Assembly: GCA_002398565.1 (NCBI GenBank)
Contig: DGZP01000119.1
Location: forward strand, 1 to 43,562
DNA: 43,562 nucleotides
From: Proteiniphilum sp. UBA4977
Lineage (GTDB): Bacteria; Bacteroidota; Bacteroidia; Bacteroidales; Dysgonomonadaceae
Direction of reading: 5' to 3'
The stretch's first letter is position 1. Every line of letters starts with the position of its first letter. The notes under the pieces were generated by a model. That model had not been told where the DNA came from and searched no databases. It saw nothing but the letters and a program-made list of their open reading frames with translations. Made by a program: the position numbers and the translations under genes. Positions 35,968 to 43,562 of the stretch are shown here, piece after piece.

Positions 35968-37336
35968 ATACCGTTTCCTTGCGGATAATTAACGCCACCT
36001 CGTCGGGGGTGACACTTTTTTGTTCCCCCGTCTGCATATTTTTCAGAGTAATTGTTCCCTCCTTCATCTCATTCTCTCCCACCATCGCTACAAATGGAAT
36101 ATGATTGCTGTCTGCATAGGAGAGCTGCTTCTTCATCCTGGCCGCCTCGGGATATAATTCACAACTGATACCTGCACGCCGCAGTTGCGTAATCACCGGC
36201 AAAAGGTAGTCCGCTTCCCGCTCGCCGAAGTTCACAAAGAGCAGGTCGGTATCCTGGGCGAAACTTTCCGGGAAGAGGTTCAACTGATTCAGCACATCAT
36301 GGATCCTGTCTGCCCCGAATGAGATACCCACGCCCGACACGCCGGGCAGCCCGAAGATGCCGGTGAGGTTGTCATACCTGCCGCCGCCCGTGATGCTTCC
36401 GATCTCCACATCCAGTGCCTTCACCTCAATGATGGCTCCGGTGTAGTAGTTCAGTCCGCGCGCCAGTGTCAGGTCGAGTGTCACCTCGTTGTTCAGGGCA
36501 AGCATCCTGGTCTTCCCTAAAATGAAGGCCATCTCATCCACTCCCTTGAGCCCGGTCTCAGAGGCAGCAAGCACCTCCCGCAGCCGCGACAGTTTCTCTT
36601 CCGTTGTTCCACTCAGCATCAGGATGGGTTGTAGCCTGTCGACGGCCGTCCGGGCAATCCCTTTCGCCTCCAGCTCCTCATTTACCAGCTTCAGGCCAAT
36701 TTTATCCAGCTTGTCGATGGCCACGGTAATGTCGGTGATCTTGTCTGCCTCACCAATGATCTCCGCAATGCCCGAGAGTATCTTGCGGTTGTTCAGCTTT
36801 ACCTGCACCCTGATGCCCAGGCGGGTGAACACCTCATCCATGATCTGTATCAGCTCCACCTCATTCAGCAGCGAATCCGATCCCACAATATCGGCATCAC
36901 ATTGAAAAAACTCACGATAGCGTCCTTTCTGTGGACGGTCGGCCCGCCATACAGGCTGAATCTGAAAGCGTTTGAAGGGGAAGGTGATTTCATTGCGATG
37001 CATCACCACGTAGCGCGCGAAGGGCACGGTGAGGTCGTACCGTAGTCCCTTCTCCGATATCTTGTTGGCGGTCTTCACTGAGTTCCCTTCGGCAAGGTCA
37101 TCGTCATTCATGGAAGTGAGGAAGTCGCCCGAGTTCAGTATCTTGAACAGCAGCTTGTCTCCTTCCTCGCCATATTTTCCCATCAGTGTCGACAGGCTTT
37201 CCATTGCCGGTGTCTCAATCTGCCGGAAGCCATAGAGGCGGTATACCTCCCTGATAGTGTCAAATATATAGTTGCGGCGAACCATCTCCTCGGGGGAGAA
37301 GTCGCGCGTACCTTTGGGAATCGAGGGCTTTTGCAT
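35966..37336 (-). CDS. hisS: Histidine-tRNA ligase
   Basis: A 456-residue class II aminoacyl-tRNA synthetase that charges tRNA-His. Start MQKPSIPKGTRDFSPEEMV. Motif 1 lies near GFRQIETPAMESLSTLMGK. Motif 2 includes WRADRPQKGRYREFFQCDAD. Histidine-specific motif A is LARGLNYYTGAIIEV, and motif 3 is GVGISFGADRIHDVL. The C-terminal anticodon-binding domain spans about 355-456 (LFVNFGEREADYLLPVITQL). Length is usual. A TACCTTTG box lies 26 bp upstream. This is an essential housekeeping gene and a good anchor for the chromosomal nature of the window. Confidence 0.97.
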   Translation of the reverse strand: MQKPSIPKGTRDFSPEEMVRRNYIFDTIREVYRLYGFRQIETPAMESLSTLMGKYGEEGDKLLFKILNSGDFLTSMNDDDLAEGNSVKTANKISEKGLRYDLTVPFARYVVMHRNEITFPFKRFQIQPVWRADRPQKGRYREFFQCDADIVGSDSLLNEVELIQIMDEVFTRLGIRVQVKLNNRKILSGIAEIIGEADKITDITVAIDKLDKIGLKLVNEELEAKGIARTAVDRLQPILMLSGTTEEKLSRLREVLAASETGLKGVDEMAFILGKTRMLALNNEVTLDLTLARGLNYYTGAIIEVKALDVEIGSITGGGRYDNLTGIFGLPGVSGVGISFGADRIHDVLNQLNLFPESFAQDTDLLFVNFGEREADYLLPVITQLRRAGISCELYPEAARMKKQLSYADSNHIPFVAMVGENEMKEGTITLKNMQTGEQKSVTPDEVALIIRKETV

Positions 37337-37361
37337 CGTTCTTCTTTTATTATTTGGGATG

Positions 37362-37369
37362 CAAAGGTA
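37362..37369 (-). promoter_or_regulatory. -7 box upstream of hisS
   Basis: On the minus strand TACCTTTG followed by GCATCC, an exact TAnnTTTG match 26 bp before the hisS start codon. No -33 TTG could be placed. Confidence 0.45.
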
Positions 37370-37377
37370 GTAAAAAT

Positions 37378-37433
37378 TAGCGATCAGCGGTTAGTTTTTC
37401 AGCTTTCAGTAGTCCGCTTTCATCGGTCAGCAA
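37378..37433. repeat. Degenerate GGTCAGC repeat, copy 2
   Basis: TAGCGATCAGCGGTTAG, TTTCAGCTTTCAGTAGTC and CATCGGTCAGCAAC fill the hisS-phoH gap and share the CAGCGGT/GGTCAGC words of copies at 33936 and 38881. Confidence 0.5.
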
Positions 37434-37437
37434 CATA

Positions 37438-38859
37438 TTAAAGCAGGTTGCTTGCCAGCTCTGAGAGTTCGCTTCGTTCGCCCTTCACCAGGTTCACATG
37501 TCCGAATATCTGCTGTCCGCGCATCTTGTCGATCATGTATGCCAGGCCGTTCGACTGCATGTCGAGATAGGGAGAGTCAATTTGCTGCAGGTCGCCCGTG
37601 AATACCATCTTGGTCCCTTCGCCGGCGCGGGTGATGATTGTCTTCACTTCATGTGGCGTCAGGTTCTGTGCTTCGTCGATGATGCAGTAGGTGCCGCTGA
37701 GGCTTCGTCCACGAATAAAAGCCAGTGCTTCAATCTCCAGTTGTCCCGTTTTCTGCATCTCCTCGATTGTCCGCAGGTCGGAACTGTTCTGACCCAGATG
37801 CTGTTTAATCACATTCAGGTTGTCGAACAGCGGCTGCATGTAGGGTGCAACTTTCTGTTTCTCATCTCCGGGCAGGTAGCCCAGATCCTTGTTCGACAGG
37901 GAGACGATGGGTCTTGCCAGCAGTATCTGACTATAGATCTTGTTCTGTTTGAGAGCTGCTGCCAGTGCCAGCAGTGTCTTTCCGGTACCCGCCTTGCCCG
38001 TGAGGCCCACCAGCTTCACTTCCGGATCGTTCAGTACCTCAAAGGCAAAAGCCTGCTCCGCATTGCGCGGCTGTATGCCGAAGTTGTTCTCCTTCTCTAC
38101 CTTCTTCACCTTTTGTGTGAATGGATTATACCGCGCCAGCACGCTGTTGCGTTCGCTCTTCATGATGAAGCACTGGTTGGGTTCGGGTTGCGTCTCAAAG
38201 GTGATCTCCTCCAGATCCACACCCGCCGGATGGGCATAAATTTTATCGATGAGTTCCGGGGCTACCCCTTCAATCACCACCTCGCCCTGATCGAATATAT
38301 CGATGTTGGTCACCTTGTCGTTGATGTAGTCCTCCGCCGTCATCCCCAGCGAGCGGGCTTTCATCCGCAGGTTGATGTCTTTCGATACCAGTATGGTCTT
38401 CATCTCCGGATGTTTTTCCGCAATGTCGGCCACCACGGTGAGGATGCGATTGTCGGGTATCTTTTCCGGAAATGCATCGTTGATGCGTTTATTGTCGCGC
38501 GATCCGTTCACGATGTACAGTTTTCCCTTGCCCACACCCAGGTCGGCACCATGGGTGAAGAGGTCGTCATCGGTGATCAGGTCCAGCTCTCTCACGAATG
38601 CACGGGCATTGAAGTTGATCTGGTCGCTTCCTTTTTTGAACTTGTCCAACTCCTCCAGCACCATAAAGGGAATATAAATGTCATTTTCCTCGAAGTTGTC
38701 CAGGCAGTTATAATCATGAAGAATCACGTTGGTGTCGAGTATGAAGTTTTTCTTGGCCCCGGCAGCGCTGCTTTTGCGGCGTCTTGTTGTGCTTGCTTTC
38801 GGGGAACTGGCAGAAGTGCTCTTTTTGGTTTTCTCTTCGTTCTTTTCGGAAGTTGTCAT
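37438..38859 (-). CDS. PIN domain-PhoH family ATPase
   Basis: A 473-residue fusion. A Ser/Thr/Lys-rich lead (1-36) precedes a PIN nuclease-like domain (about 38-180: FILDTNVILHDYNCLDN, VLEELDKFKKG, TVVADIAEKHPEMKTILVSK) with the conserved acidic residues. The C-terminal half is a PhoH ATPase: Walker A GLTGKAGTGKTLL with Lys294, LARPIVSLSNKDLGYLPGD, IEALAFIRGRSLSG, Walker B YCIIDEAQNLTPHEVKTII and TGDLQQID. PIN-PhoH proteins act as RNA helicase/nucleases linked to toxin-antitoxin-like RNA processing in mycobacteria; the role in Bacteroidota is not settled. It diverges from the M3 peptidase gene. Confidence 0.94.
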   Translation of the reverse strand: MTTSEKNEEKTKKSTSASSPKASTTRRRKSSAAGAKKNFILDTNVILHDYNCLDNFEENDIYIPFMVLEELDKFKKGSDQINFNARAFVRELDLITDDDLFTHGADLGVGKGKLYIVNGSRDNKRINDAFPEKIPDNRILTVVADIAEKHPEMKTILVSKDINLRMKARSLGMTAEDYINDKVTNIDIFDQGEVVIEGVAPELIDKIYAHPAGVDLEEITFETQPEPNQCFIMKSERNSVLARYNPFTQKVKKVEKENNFGIQPRNAEQAFAFEVLNDPEVKLVGLTGKAGTGKTLLALAAALKQNKIYSQILLARPIVSLSNKDLGYLPGDEKQKVAPYMQPLFDNLNVIKQHLGQNSSDLRTIEEMQKTGQLEIEALAFIRGRSLSGTYCIIDEAQNLTPHEVKTIITRAGEGTKMVFTGDLQQIDSPYLDMQSNGLAYMIDKMRGQQIFGHVNLVKGERSELSELASNLL

Positions 38860-38880
38860 ATTTTTAAAATTAAGTTGTTT

Positions 38881-38916
38881 CAGTGGTTAGCGTCCAGCGT
38901 TCGCGTTCAGCTATCC
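38881..38916. repeat. Degenerate repeat, copy 3
   Basis: CAGTGGTTAGCGTCCAGCGT and TCGCGTTCAGCTATC share the alternating CAGCG/GTTAGC words with the copies at 33936 and 37378. Confidence 0.4.
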
Positions 38917-38927
38917 CAAAATTTCCG

Positions 38928-38935
38928 TATCTTTG
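38928..38935 (+). promoter_or_regulatory. -7 box upstream of the M3 peptidase gene
   Basis: TATCTTTG, exact TAnnTTTG match, 36 bp before the ATG at 38972. A very short frame (MMFLQM) lies in the leader at 38941-38961. Confidence 0.45.
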
Positions 38936-38971
38936 CAGCCATGATGTTCCTGCAAATGTAAAGAAAATTTT

Positions 38972-41062
38972 ATGAAGACAATCCTTATAACCCTTTTTTC
39001 TGTAATGACGATGACAACTGCCACGGCGCAGGAGAATCCTTTCTTCCGGCCGTTTAATACGCCGCACGGTACGGCGCCCTTTCAAGAGATTAACATTACC
39101 CATTATGAGCCGGCCTTCGAAAAGGCCATGGTGGAACACCAGGCCGAGATTGACCGGATCACCGCCAACCCCGCCGCACCCAGCTTCGCCAATACCATCG
39201 CGGAAATGGAGTACTCCGGCGAGATGCTAAGCCGCGTAAGCAGCGTCTTCTTCAACCTGCTCAGCTCCGAGAGCAACGAGGAGATGATGGAGATCTCGCA
39301 GCAGCTTAGTCCGAAGCTGTCGGAACACAGTAACAACATCAACCTGAACGAAGATCTCTTCCGGAGGGTGAAGGCAGTCTACGACGCCCGCTACACCGCA
39401 GGGCTCACCCCTGAACAGATCCGTCTTACGGAGAAGTACTTCGAAGGATTCGAAAATAGCGGGGCCACCCTCTCGCCCGAAGGGAAGGAGAAGTATCGTA
39501 CCCTCTCCACGGAGCTGAGCATGGCCACCCTCAACTTTGGGCAGAACAACCTGCGGGAGACCAACGCCTACGAGATGTTGCTCACCCGCGAGGAAGACCT
39601 GGCGGGGCTGCCCGAAAGTGTGATCGATGCCGCTGCCGCCAAGGCAAAAGCCAAGGGCCGGGAAGGGTGGCTGATCGACCTCTCCGCACCCAGCTACATC
39701 GGTTTCATGAAATATTCCACACGGCGTCCCCTGCGCGAGAAACTGTACATGGCCTACAATACCAAGGGAGTGAAGGGGGGCGAATACGACAACCGGGAGC
39801 TCGTGCAGAAGATCGTCAACCTGCGTCTGGAGATCGCCAACCTGCTGGGCTACAAGAGTTACTCCGACTATGTGCTGAAGAACCGCATGGCCAAGAATGC
39901 CGAAGGGGTGTTTGGCCTGCTCAACCGGCTCACGGATGCCTTCGGTGCCGTTGCCCGCGAAGAGGTGAAGGCTATGGAGACATTTGCCGCAGAGATGGAG
40001 GGAAAGCCTGTTGATTTACAACCGTGGGACTGGAGCTTCTATGCCGACAAGCTGAAAGACAGTCGCTTCGGGGTGAACGACGAGATGACCCGGCCCTACT
40101 TTGAACTTGAAAATGTGAAGAAGGGAGTCTTCGGACTGGCCACCTCGCTTTACGGGCTGCAGTTTGTGCCAAACCCAGGCATACAGGTCTACCATCCCGA
40201 GGTGGAGGCCTTCGATGTGCTGGACGAGAAGGGCGACTTCCTGTCCGTGTTGTATACCGACTTCCATCCGCGTGAGGGCAAGCGCTCCGGCGCATGGATG
40301 TCCTCCTTCAAGAGCCAGTATATTAAGAATGGCACAGACAGCCGCCCTCATGTCACTATCGTGATGAACTTCACCCGCCCAACGGAAACCCGTCCGGCAT
40401 TGCTCACCTTCGATGAGGTGGAGACCTTCCTCCACGAGTTTGGACATGCGCTGCATGGCATGCTCTCGCGCTGCACCTACGAAACCCTCTCTGGTACTTC
40501 GGTCTACCGCGACTTCGTGGAACTGCCATCACATATCATGGAGAACTGGCTTACCGAGAAGGAATACCTCGACCGGTTTGCCTTCCATCACGAAACAGGC
40601 GAAAAAATGCCCGACACGTTGCTGCAGAAGATCATTGATGCCTCCAATTACAACGTGGGATACCTCACCCTGCGTCAGCTTTCCTTTGGTTACCTCGATA
40701 TGGCCTGGCATTCGCTCACCGAGCCATATAGCGGCGATGTGCGCACCTTCGAGCAGGAAGCCATGGCACGTGTGCAGCTGTTGCCGGTGATACCCGATGC
40801 CTGCTTGTCGACCTCCTTCGCACACATCTTCTCCGGTGGATATGCGGCCGGCTACTACAGCTACAAGTGGGCCGAGGTGATGGATGCTGATGCCTTCTCG
40901 CTGTTCAAGGAGAGAGGTATCTTCGATAAGGGCACAGCCAACTCGTTTAGGCGCAACATCCTCGAACGGGGCAACACCGAAGAGCCCGTGGAACTCTACA
41001 AGCGGTTCCGCGGCCGCGAAGCATCAGTGGAGGCACTGTTGAAGAGAAGCGGGATAAATTGA
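38972..41062 (+). CDS. M3 family zinc metallopeptidase (peptidyl-dipeptidase Dcp type), exported
   Basis: A 696-residue zinc peptidase with a signal peptide (MKTILITLFSVMTMTTATAQ), so it is probably periplasmic. The mature start ENPFFRPFNTPHGTAPFQEI is typical of Dcp/oligopeptidase A homologues in Bacteroidota. The zinc site is HEFGHALHG with His488 and His492, and the third ligand lies in SVYRDFVELPSHIMENW. The late FAHIFSGGYAAGYYSYKWAEV is the substrate-tyrosine region. It removes dipeptides from, or cleaves, short oligopeptides, supplying amino acids. The gene is monocistronic and of normal length. Confidence 0.95.
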   Translation: MKTILITLFSVMTMTTATAQENPFFRPFNTPHGTAPFQEINITHYEPAFEKAMVEHQAEIDRITANPAAPSFANTIAEMEYSGEMLSRVSSVFFNLLSSESNEEMMEISQQLSPKLSEHSNNINLNEDLFRRVKAVYDARYTAGLTPEQIRLTEKYFEGFENSGATLSPEGKEKYRTLSTELSMATLNFGQNNLRETNAYEMLLTREEDLAGLPESVIDAAAAKAKAKGREGWLIDLSAPSYIGFMKYSTRRPLREKLYMAYNTKGVKGGEYDNRELVQKIVNLRLEIANLLGYKSYSDYVLKNRMAKNAEGVFGLLNRLTDAFGAVAREEVKAMETFAAEMEGKPVDLQPWDWSFYADKLKDSRFGVNDEMTRPYFELENVKKGVFGLATSLYGLQFVPNPGIQVYHPEVEAFDVLDEKGDFLSVLYTDFHPREGKRSGAWMSSFKSQYIKNGTDSRPHVTIVMNFTRPTETRPALLTFDEVETFLHEFGHALHGMLSRCTYETLSGTSVYRDFVELPSHIMENWLTEKEYLDRFAFHHETGEKMPDTLLQKIIDASNYNVGYLTLRQLSFGYLDMAWHSLTEPYSGDVRTFEQEAMARVQLLPVIPDACLSTSFAHIFSGGYAAGYYSYKWAEVMDADAFSLFKERGIFDKGTANSFRRNILERGNTEEPVELYKRFRGREASVEALLKRSGIN

Positions 41063-41092
41063 TACGGAATACTAAAATTTTCTGCTAAAATA

Positions 41093-41123
41093 TTTTGAGA
41101 CAATTATTTTATGTTTATCTTTG
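41093..41123 (+). promoter_or_regulatory. Promoter of the RRM gene with long leader
   Basis: TTTTG at 41093-41097, an 18-bp spacer and TATCTTTG at 41116-41123 match the -33/-7 pattern. Transcription would start near 41129, leaving a leader of about 120 nt before the ATG at 41251. Long leaders are common for cold- or self-regulated RNA-binding protein genes. Confidence 0.6.
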
Positions 41124-41250
41124 TTGCGCAAAAGTATTTTTTTAGCGGGCCGTTATTTAGTCACTTCACACACGTCAAGTTATTGCCTAACTCCTCTTAT
41201 CGAAGAACTTCTGCAGAATTTATTTATTTTTTTTATTTTAATTATTTTAC

Positions 41251-41562
41251 ATGAACATTTTCGTAGCTGGCTTAAGTTATCAGATTACTGACGCCGATTT
41301 AAAAGAACTGTTTGAGGAGTATGGTGAAGTATCCTCAGCAAAAATCATTACCGACCGTGAAAGCCGCCGCTCAAAAGGGTATGGCTTTGTTGAAATGTCC
41401 AACGATGAAGAAGGACAACGTGCCATTGAAGAACTGAACGATGCAGAATACGACGGACGTACCCTTTCCGTATCTGTAGCTCGTCCTCGCGCCGAAGGCG
41501 AACGTGCACCCCGCAACAACAGTCGCGGTGGTTACGGTAACCGCGACAGAAACAGGTATTAA
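41251..41562 (+). CDS. RRM domain RNA-binding protein
   Basis: A 103-residue protein with a single RNA recognition motif (2-77): RNP2 NIFVAGLSYQ and RNP1 KGYGFVEM, plus the ELFEEYGEV helix. The tail (78-103) is rich in Arg, Gly and Asn (NNSRGGYGNRDRNRY), as in other small bacterial RRM proteins. Such proteins occur in multiple copies in Bacteroidota and influence mRNA levels, including those of PULs, so a link to the sugar locus in this window is possible but unproven. A strong terminator follows after 20 bp. Confidence 0.94.
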   Translation: MNIFVAGLSYQITDADLKELFEEYGEVSSAKIITDRESRRSKGYGFVEMSNDEEGQRAIEELNDAEYDGRTLSVSVARPRAEGERAPRNNSRGGYGNRDRNRY

Positions 41563-41582
41563 TCGGAAAAGATTAAAAAGAC

Positions 41583-41613
41583 AAAACTGCATCCCCGCGA
41601 TGCAGTTTTTTTT
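41583..41613 (+). terminator. Intrinsic terminator after the RRM gene
   Basis: AAAACTGCATC (41583-41593) pairs with GATGCAGTTTT (41599-41609) around a 5-nt loop and runs into eight T. It separates the RRM gene from tsaB. Confidence 0.9.
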
Positions 41614-41644
41614 ATGCCCACTTTTAGGGTCATCCTTTTATTGT

Positions 41645-41652
41645 TACCTTTG
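41645..41652 (+). promoter_or_regulatory. -7 box upstream of tsaB
   Basis: TACCTTTG, exact TAnnTTTG match, 22 bp before the ATG at 41675. It supports the short start of tsaB over a longer frame that would overlap the RRM gene. Confidence 0.45.
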
Positions 41653-41674
41653 CATTCACAATATCAATATATAT

Positions 41675-42367
41675 ATGCCCGTTATACTTTCCATAGAAAC
41701 ATCCACTCCCGCATGCTCCTGCGCTCTGTCACGCAATGGCGCACTGCTGGTCACCCGCGAAGACTTCCTCGGCCAATCGCATGCTTCCCTGCTGGGACGC
41801 TTCGTTCATGAGATCATGACCGCCGCCCGGGAACAAAACCTCATGCCGGATGCCATCGCCGTAAGTAGCGGCCCCGGTTCCTATACGGGACTGCGTATTG
41901 GTGTTTCGGAAGCCAAGGGGCTCAGTTACGGGCTTGGTATTCCGCTCATTGCGCTTTCCACGCCCCGTATCATGGCCTCCATGATGCAAGAAAATACAAG
42001 TGATGATCTCTTGCTCTGTCCCATGATCGATGCGAGACGTATGGAAGTCTACGCCACCTTCTACAACCGTTCGCTTCAGGTCATACGTGAAACGGCAGCC
42101 GATATTGTGGAGGAGGGAAGTTATGCCGATATCCTGGCTGCGCACAAGGTGCTTTTTTTTGGCAATGGTGCGGAGAAATGCAAGGCCCATCTCACCCATC
42201 CCCATGCACTGTTTACCGACGGAGTGCACCCCCTCGCTTCGGGTATGGTCCCCCTTGCCGAAGAGGCTTATGCCGCCGGAGACTTCGTCGACAGTGCCTA
42301 CTTTGAACCTTTTTATTTGAAAGAGTTTGTGGCTACCCAGCCCAGGAATAAAATCATTCCCATTTAA
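41675..42367 (+). CDS. tsaB: tRNA threonylcarbamoyladenosine biosynthesis protein TsaB
   Basis: A 230-residue ASKHA-fold protein that partners TsaD in making the t6A base at position 37 of ANN-decoding tRNAs. I use the ATG at 41675 (MPVILSIETSTPACSCALSR), the normal N-terminus; a longer frame from 41504 crosses the RRM terminator and is not credible. The key motif is SSGPGSYTGLRIGVSEAKGL (about 66-85). MIDARRMEVYATFY and the C-terminal YLKEFVATQPRN also fit. It has no hydrolytic site of its own. The gene is followed by a repeat-bearing gap and is convergent with pdxH. Confidence 0.93.
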   Translation: MPVILSIETSTPACSCALSRNGALLVTREDFLGQSHASLLGRFVHEIMTAAREQNLMPDAIAVSSGPGSYTGLRIGVSEAKGLSYGLGIPLIALSTPRIMASMMQENTSDDLLLCPMIDARRMEVYATFYNRSLQVIRETAADIVEEGSYADILAAHKVLFFGNGAEKCKAHLTHPHALFTDGVHPLASGMVPLAEEAYAAGDFVDSAYFEPFYLKEFVATQPRNKIIPI

Positions 42368-42386
42368 TAAATGCTGAAACACCTTT

Positions 42387-42492
42387 GCGCCGGTTCGCCG
42401 CGGAGGGATGGGTTTCAAGTTGTATTTGCCCCTTTGTCTCTAATCAAGAGATTATCTTTATGCCGGCTTGCCGCGGAGAGATGGGTTTCGAG
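42387..42492. repeat. Pair of 33-bp direct repeats
   Basis: Copies at 42387-42419 and 42460-42492 share 27 of 33 bases (common core GCCGCGGAG-GATGGGTTTC), with a 73-bp period. All six differences are transitions. They lie in the tsaB-pdxH convergent gap. Confidence 0.75.
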
Positions 42493-42521
42493 GGTTAATG
42501 GTTTTAGGTAGCCATGCGACT

Positions 42522-43160
42522 TCAGGGAGCAAGCCTATGCTTACTCCATCCCTCTTCTGTTTTGTAGTAAACAATGCGGTCGTGGAGCCGGTCGGGTCTT
42601 CCCTGCCAGAACTCCATCACCGTCGGCCTGATCAGGAATCCCCCCCAGTGCGAGGGTCTTTCCACCTTTCTCCCCGCGAAACGCTGTGTCATCTCCCATT
42701 GCAGCTGTTCTATCTCGGCACGATTCTTCACGATCTTACTCTGGGGAGATGTCCATGCGCCAATCTTCGCATTTGCAGGCCGTCCATCGAAATAGGCATC
42801 CGACGCTTCTGCCGGCAGCTTCTCCGCGCGACCTTCCACCCGCACCTGACGTGCCATGTCGTGCCAGTCGAATACCAGCGCTGCATGAGGGTTGGCAAAC
42901 AATTCCATGCCCTTGCGACTCAGGTAATTGGTAAAGAAGACAAACCCGTCTACCGTCGCCTCCTTCAGCAGCACCACCCGTGCCGAGGGTTTTCCTTCCA
43001 ACGATGCTGTGGCTACAGTCATCGCATTGGGCTCCTTCAATCCGAAGGCAATGGCATCGTACATCCATTCGGTGAAGGTCTCCAGCGGATCTGCCGCCAT
43101 CAGCCCTTCATCGAGTATATCGGCTTCATATTCTTGCCTCATCCTGCTCAGTTCATCCAT
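42522..43160 (-). CDS. pdxH: Pyridoxamine/pyridoxine 5'-phosphate oxidase
   Basis: A 212-residue FMN enzyme of vitamin B6 synthesis and salvage, which oxidises pyridoxine or pyridoxamine 5'-phosphate to pyridoxal 5'-phosphate. Recognised by RVVLLKEATVDGFVFFTNYL (FMN site), KGMELFANPHAALVFDWHDM, RVEGRAEKLPAEASDAYF, SPQSKIV, and the C-terminal signature WQGRPDRLHDRIVYY followed by RLAP. Length and both ends match the family. PLP from this pathway would also serve aminotransferases such as the one at the left edge, a general rather than specific link. Confidence 0.96.
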   Translation of the reverse strand: MDELSRMRQEYEADILDEGLMAADPLETFTEWMYDAIAFGLKEPNAMTVATASLEGKPSARVVLLKEATVDGFVFFTNYLSRKGMELFANPHAALVFDWHDMARQVRVEGRAEKLPAEASDAYFDGRPANAKIGAWTSPQSKIVKNRAEIEQLQWEMTQRFAGRKVERPSHWGGFLIRPTVMEFWQGRPDRLHDRIVYYKTEEGWSKHRLAP

Positions 43161-43292
43161 AATGTCACGTTTTAGGGTTTTGGGCCGGTGAACGGTCAGT
43201 CTGCTTCGTCCTTGATCTCTCGCTTTAAGGTCCCGGACCCATGTCTTTGCAGTTATAACGGACGAGAGAGCCTTTCTTCCGACAAGGAGCTG

Positions 43293-43359
43293 TTAATAAT
43301 ATGAAACAGGCATGTACATCTTTGCACTCAAGGCGAAATTAAAAATGAGTTTCATATGA
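43293..43359. repeat. Hairpin-ended repeat unit A
   Basis: Starts TTAATAATATGAAAC and ends GAGTTTCATATGA; the inner ATATGAAAC (43299-43307) and GTTTCATAT (43349-43357) are perfect inverted repeats. Confidence 0.6.
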
Positions 43360-43455
43360 TATCTCCGAATTTTTTCGACAAGTAAATACAGAGGCAAAAC
43401 TTGTTTTGACTATGTTGAACGTGGAAAAAGGCCAATGAAATTGAGAATAATAGCT

Positions 43456-43547
43456 TTAATAATATGAAACGAGCATGAACTACGAAGTAATCGACTTTGG
43501 CAAAATCATTATCACACAAGATCATGACTAAAGCGAGTTCCATATGA
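43456..43547. repeat. Hairpin-ended repeat unit B
   Basis: Begins with the same 15 bases as unit A (TTAATAATATGAAAC, 43456-43470), continues with GAGCATG (AGGCATG in A), and ends GAGTTCCATATGA, one mismatch from A. The middle differs and is longer. Confidence 0.6.
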
Positions 43548-43562
43548 CACCATTGAAAATAA

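Larger units (their letters stand above)
43161..43562. other. Intergenic region with paired repeat units, to window end
   Basis: About 400 bp without a credible gene. It contains two repeat units (43293-43359 and 43456-43547). A 63-codon minus frame spanning 43352-43543 crosses both units and is probably chance. Confidence 0.5.

Noticed and set aside
37498..38961. 487-codon + strand frame opposite the PhoH gene
   Set aside because: It is the antisense of a clear PIN-PhoH gene and lacks any family signature; long antisense frames are common in GC-richer genes.
41504..41674. Long start of tsaB overlapping the RRM gene
   Set aside because: It runs through a strong terminator, and the normal TsaB N-terminus begins at 41675.
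43352..43543. 63-codon minus frame at the right edge
   Set aside because: It spans two repeat units and has no family resemblance.

Overview
The window is a chromosomal segment from a member of the Bacteroidota, most likely order Bacteroidales. Supporting signs are two SusC/SusD pairs, an ECF sigma/FecR pair, lipoproteins with DUF1735- and DUF5107-type architectures, start sites without strong Shine-Dalgarno sequences, and many upstream matches to the Bacteroidota -7 box TAnnTTTG. I cannot fix genus from sequence alone; a Dysgonomonadaceae-like bacterium is a guess.

Region 1 (1-21960, all minus strand) is a polysaccharide utilisation locus (PUL). In transcription order, right to left, it holds an ECF sigma factor, a FecR anti-sigma factor, SusC-1 with an N-terminal signalling (STN) domain, SusD-1, a shorter SusC-2, SusD-2, a DUF1735 lipoprotein, a DUF5107 protein with TPR repeats, a GH123-like glycosidase with a C-terminal CBM9-like domain, a beta-helix lipoprotein with a leucine-rich tail, and the start of a twin-arginine-exported DegT-type aminotransferase. 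The expected logic is that SusC-1 senses glycan import and signals through FecR to the sigma factor. The fecR-susC gap carries a +strand promoter box and intrinsic terminator, which together look like an antisense sRNA over the susC leader.

Region 2 (22000-27200) is a scarred accessory stretch. It has an MFS transporter with a perfect 11-bp palindrome upstream, an IS256-family transposase remnant, two or three lipoproteins, a 51-residue membrane peptide, and an ecotin-family protease inhibitor fused to a lipocalin-like domain. The ecotin gene is followed, after an in-frame TAG, by a start-less open frame that looks like a truncated copy of the neighbouring lipoprotein.

Region 3 (27600-43200) is visibly richer in G+C and is mostly housekeeping: an AlkZ/YcaQ-like winged-helix protein, a SAM methyltransferase, DNA polymerase IV, a PlsC-like acyltransferase, an ABC-F ATPase, a DEAD-box helicase, a cold-shock-domain protein, HisS, a PIN-PhoH ATPase, an M3 metallopeptidase, an RRM protein, TsaB and PdxH. 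Intergenic spaces contain degenerate repeats, direct repeats and hairpins. No rRNA, tRNA or CRISPR array was seen.
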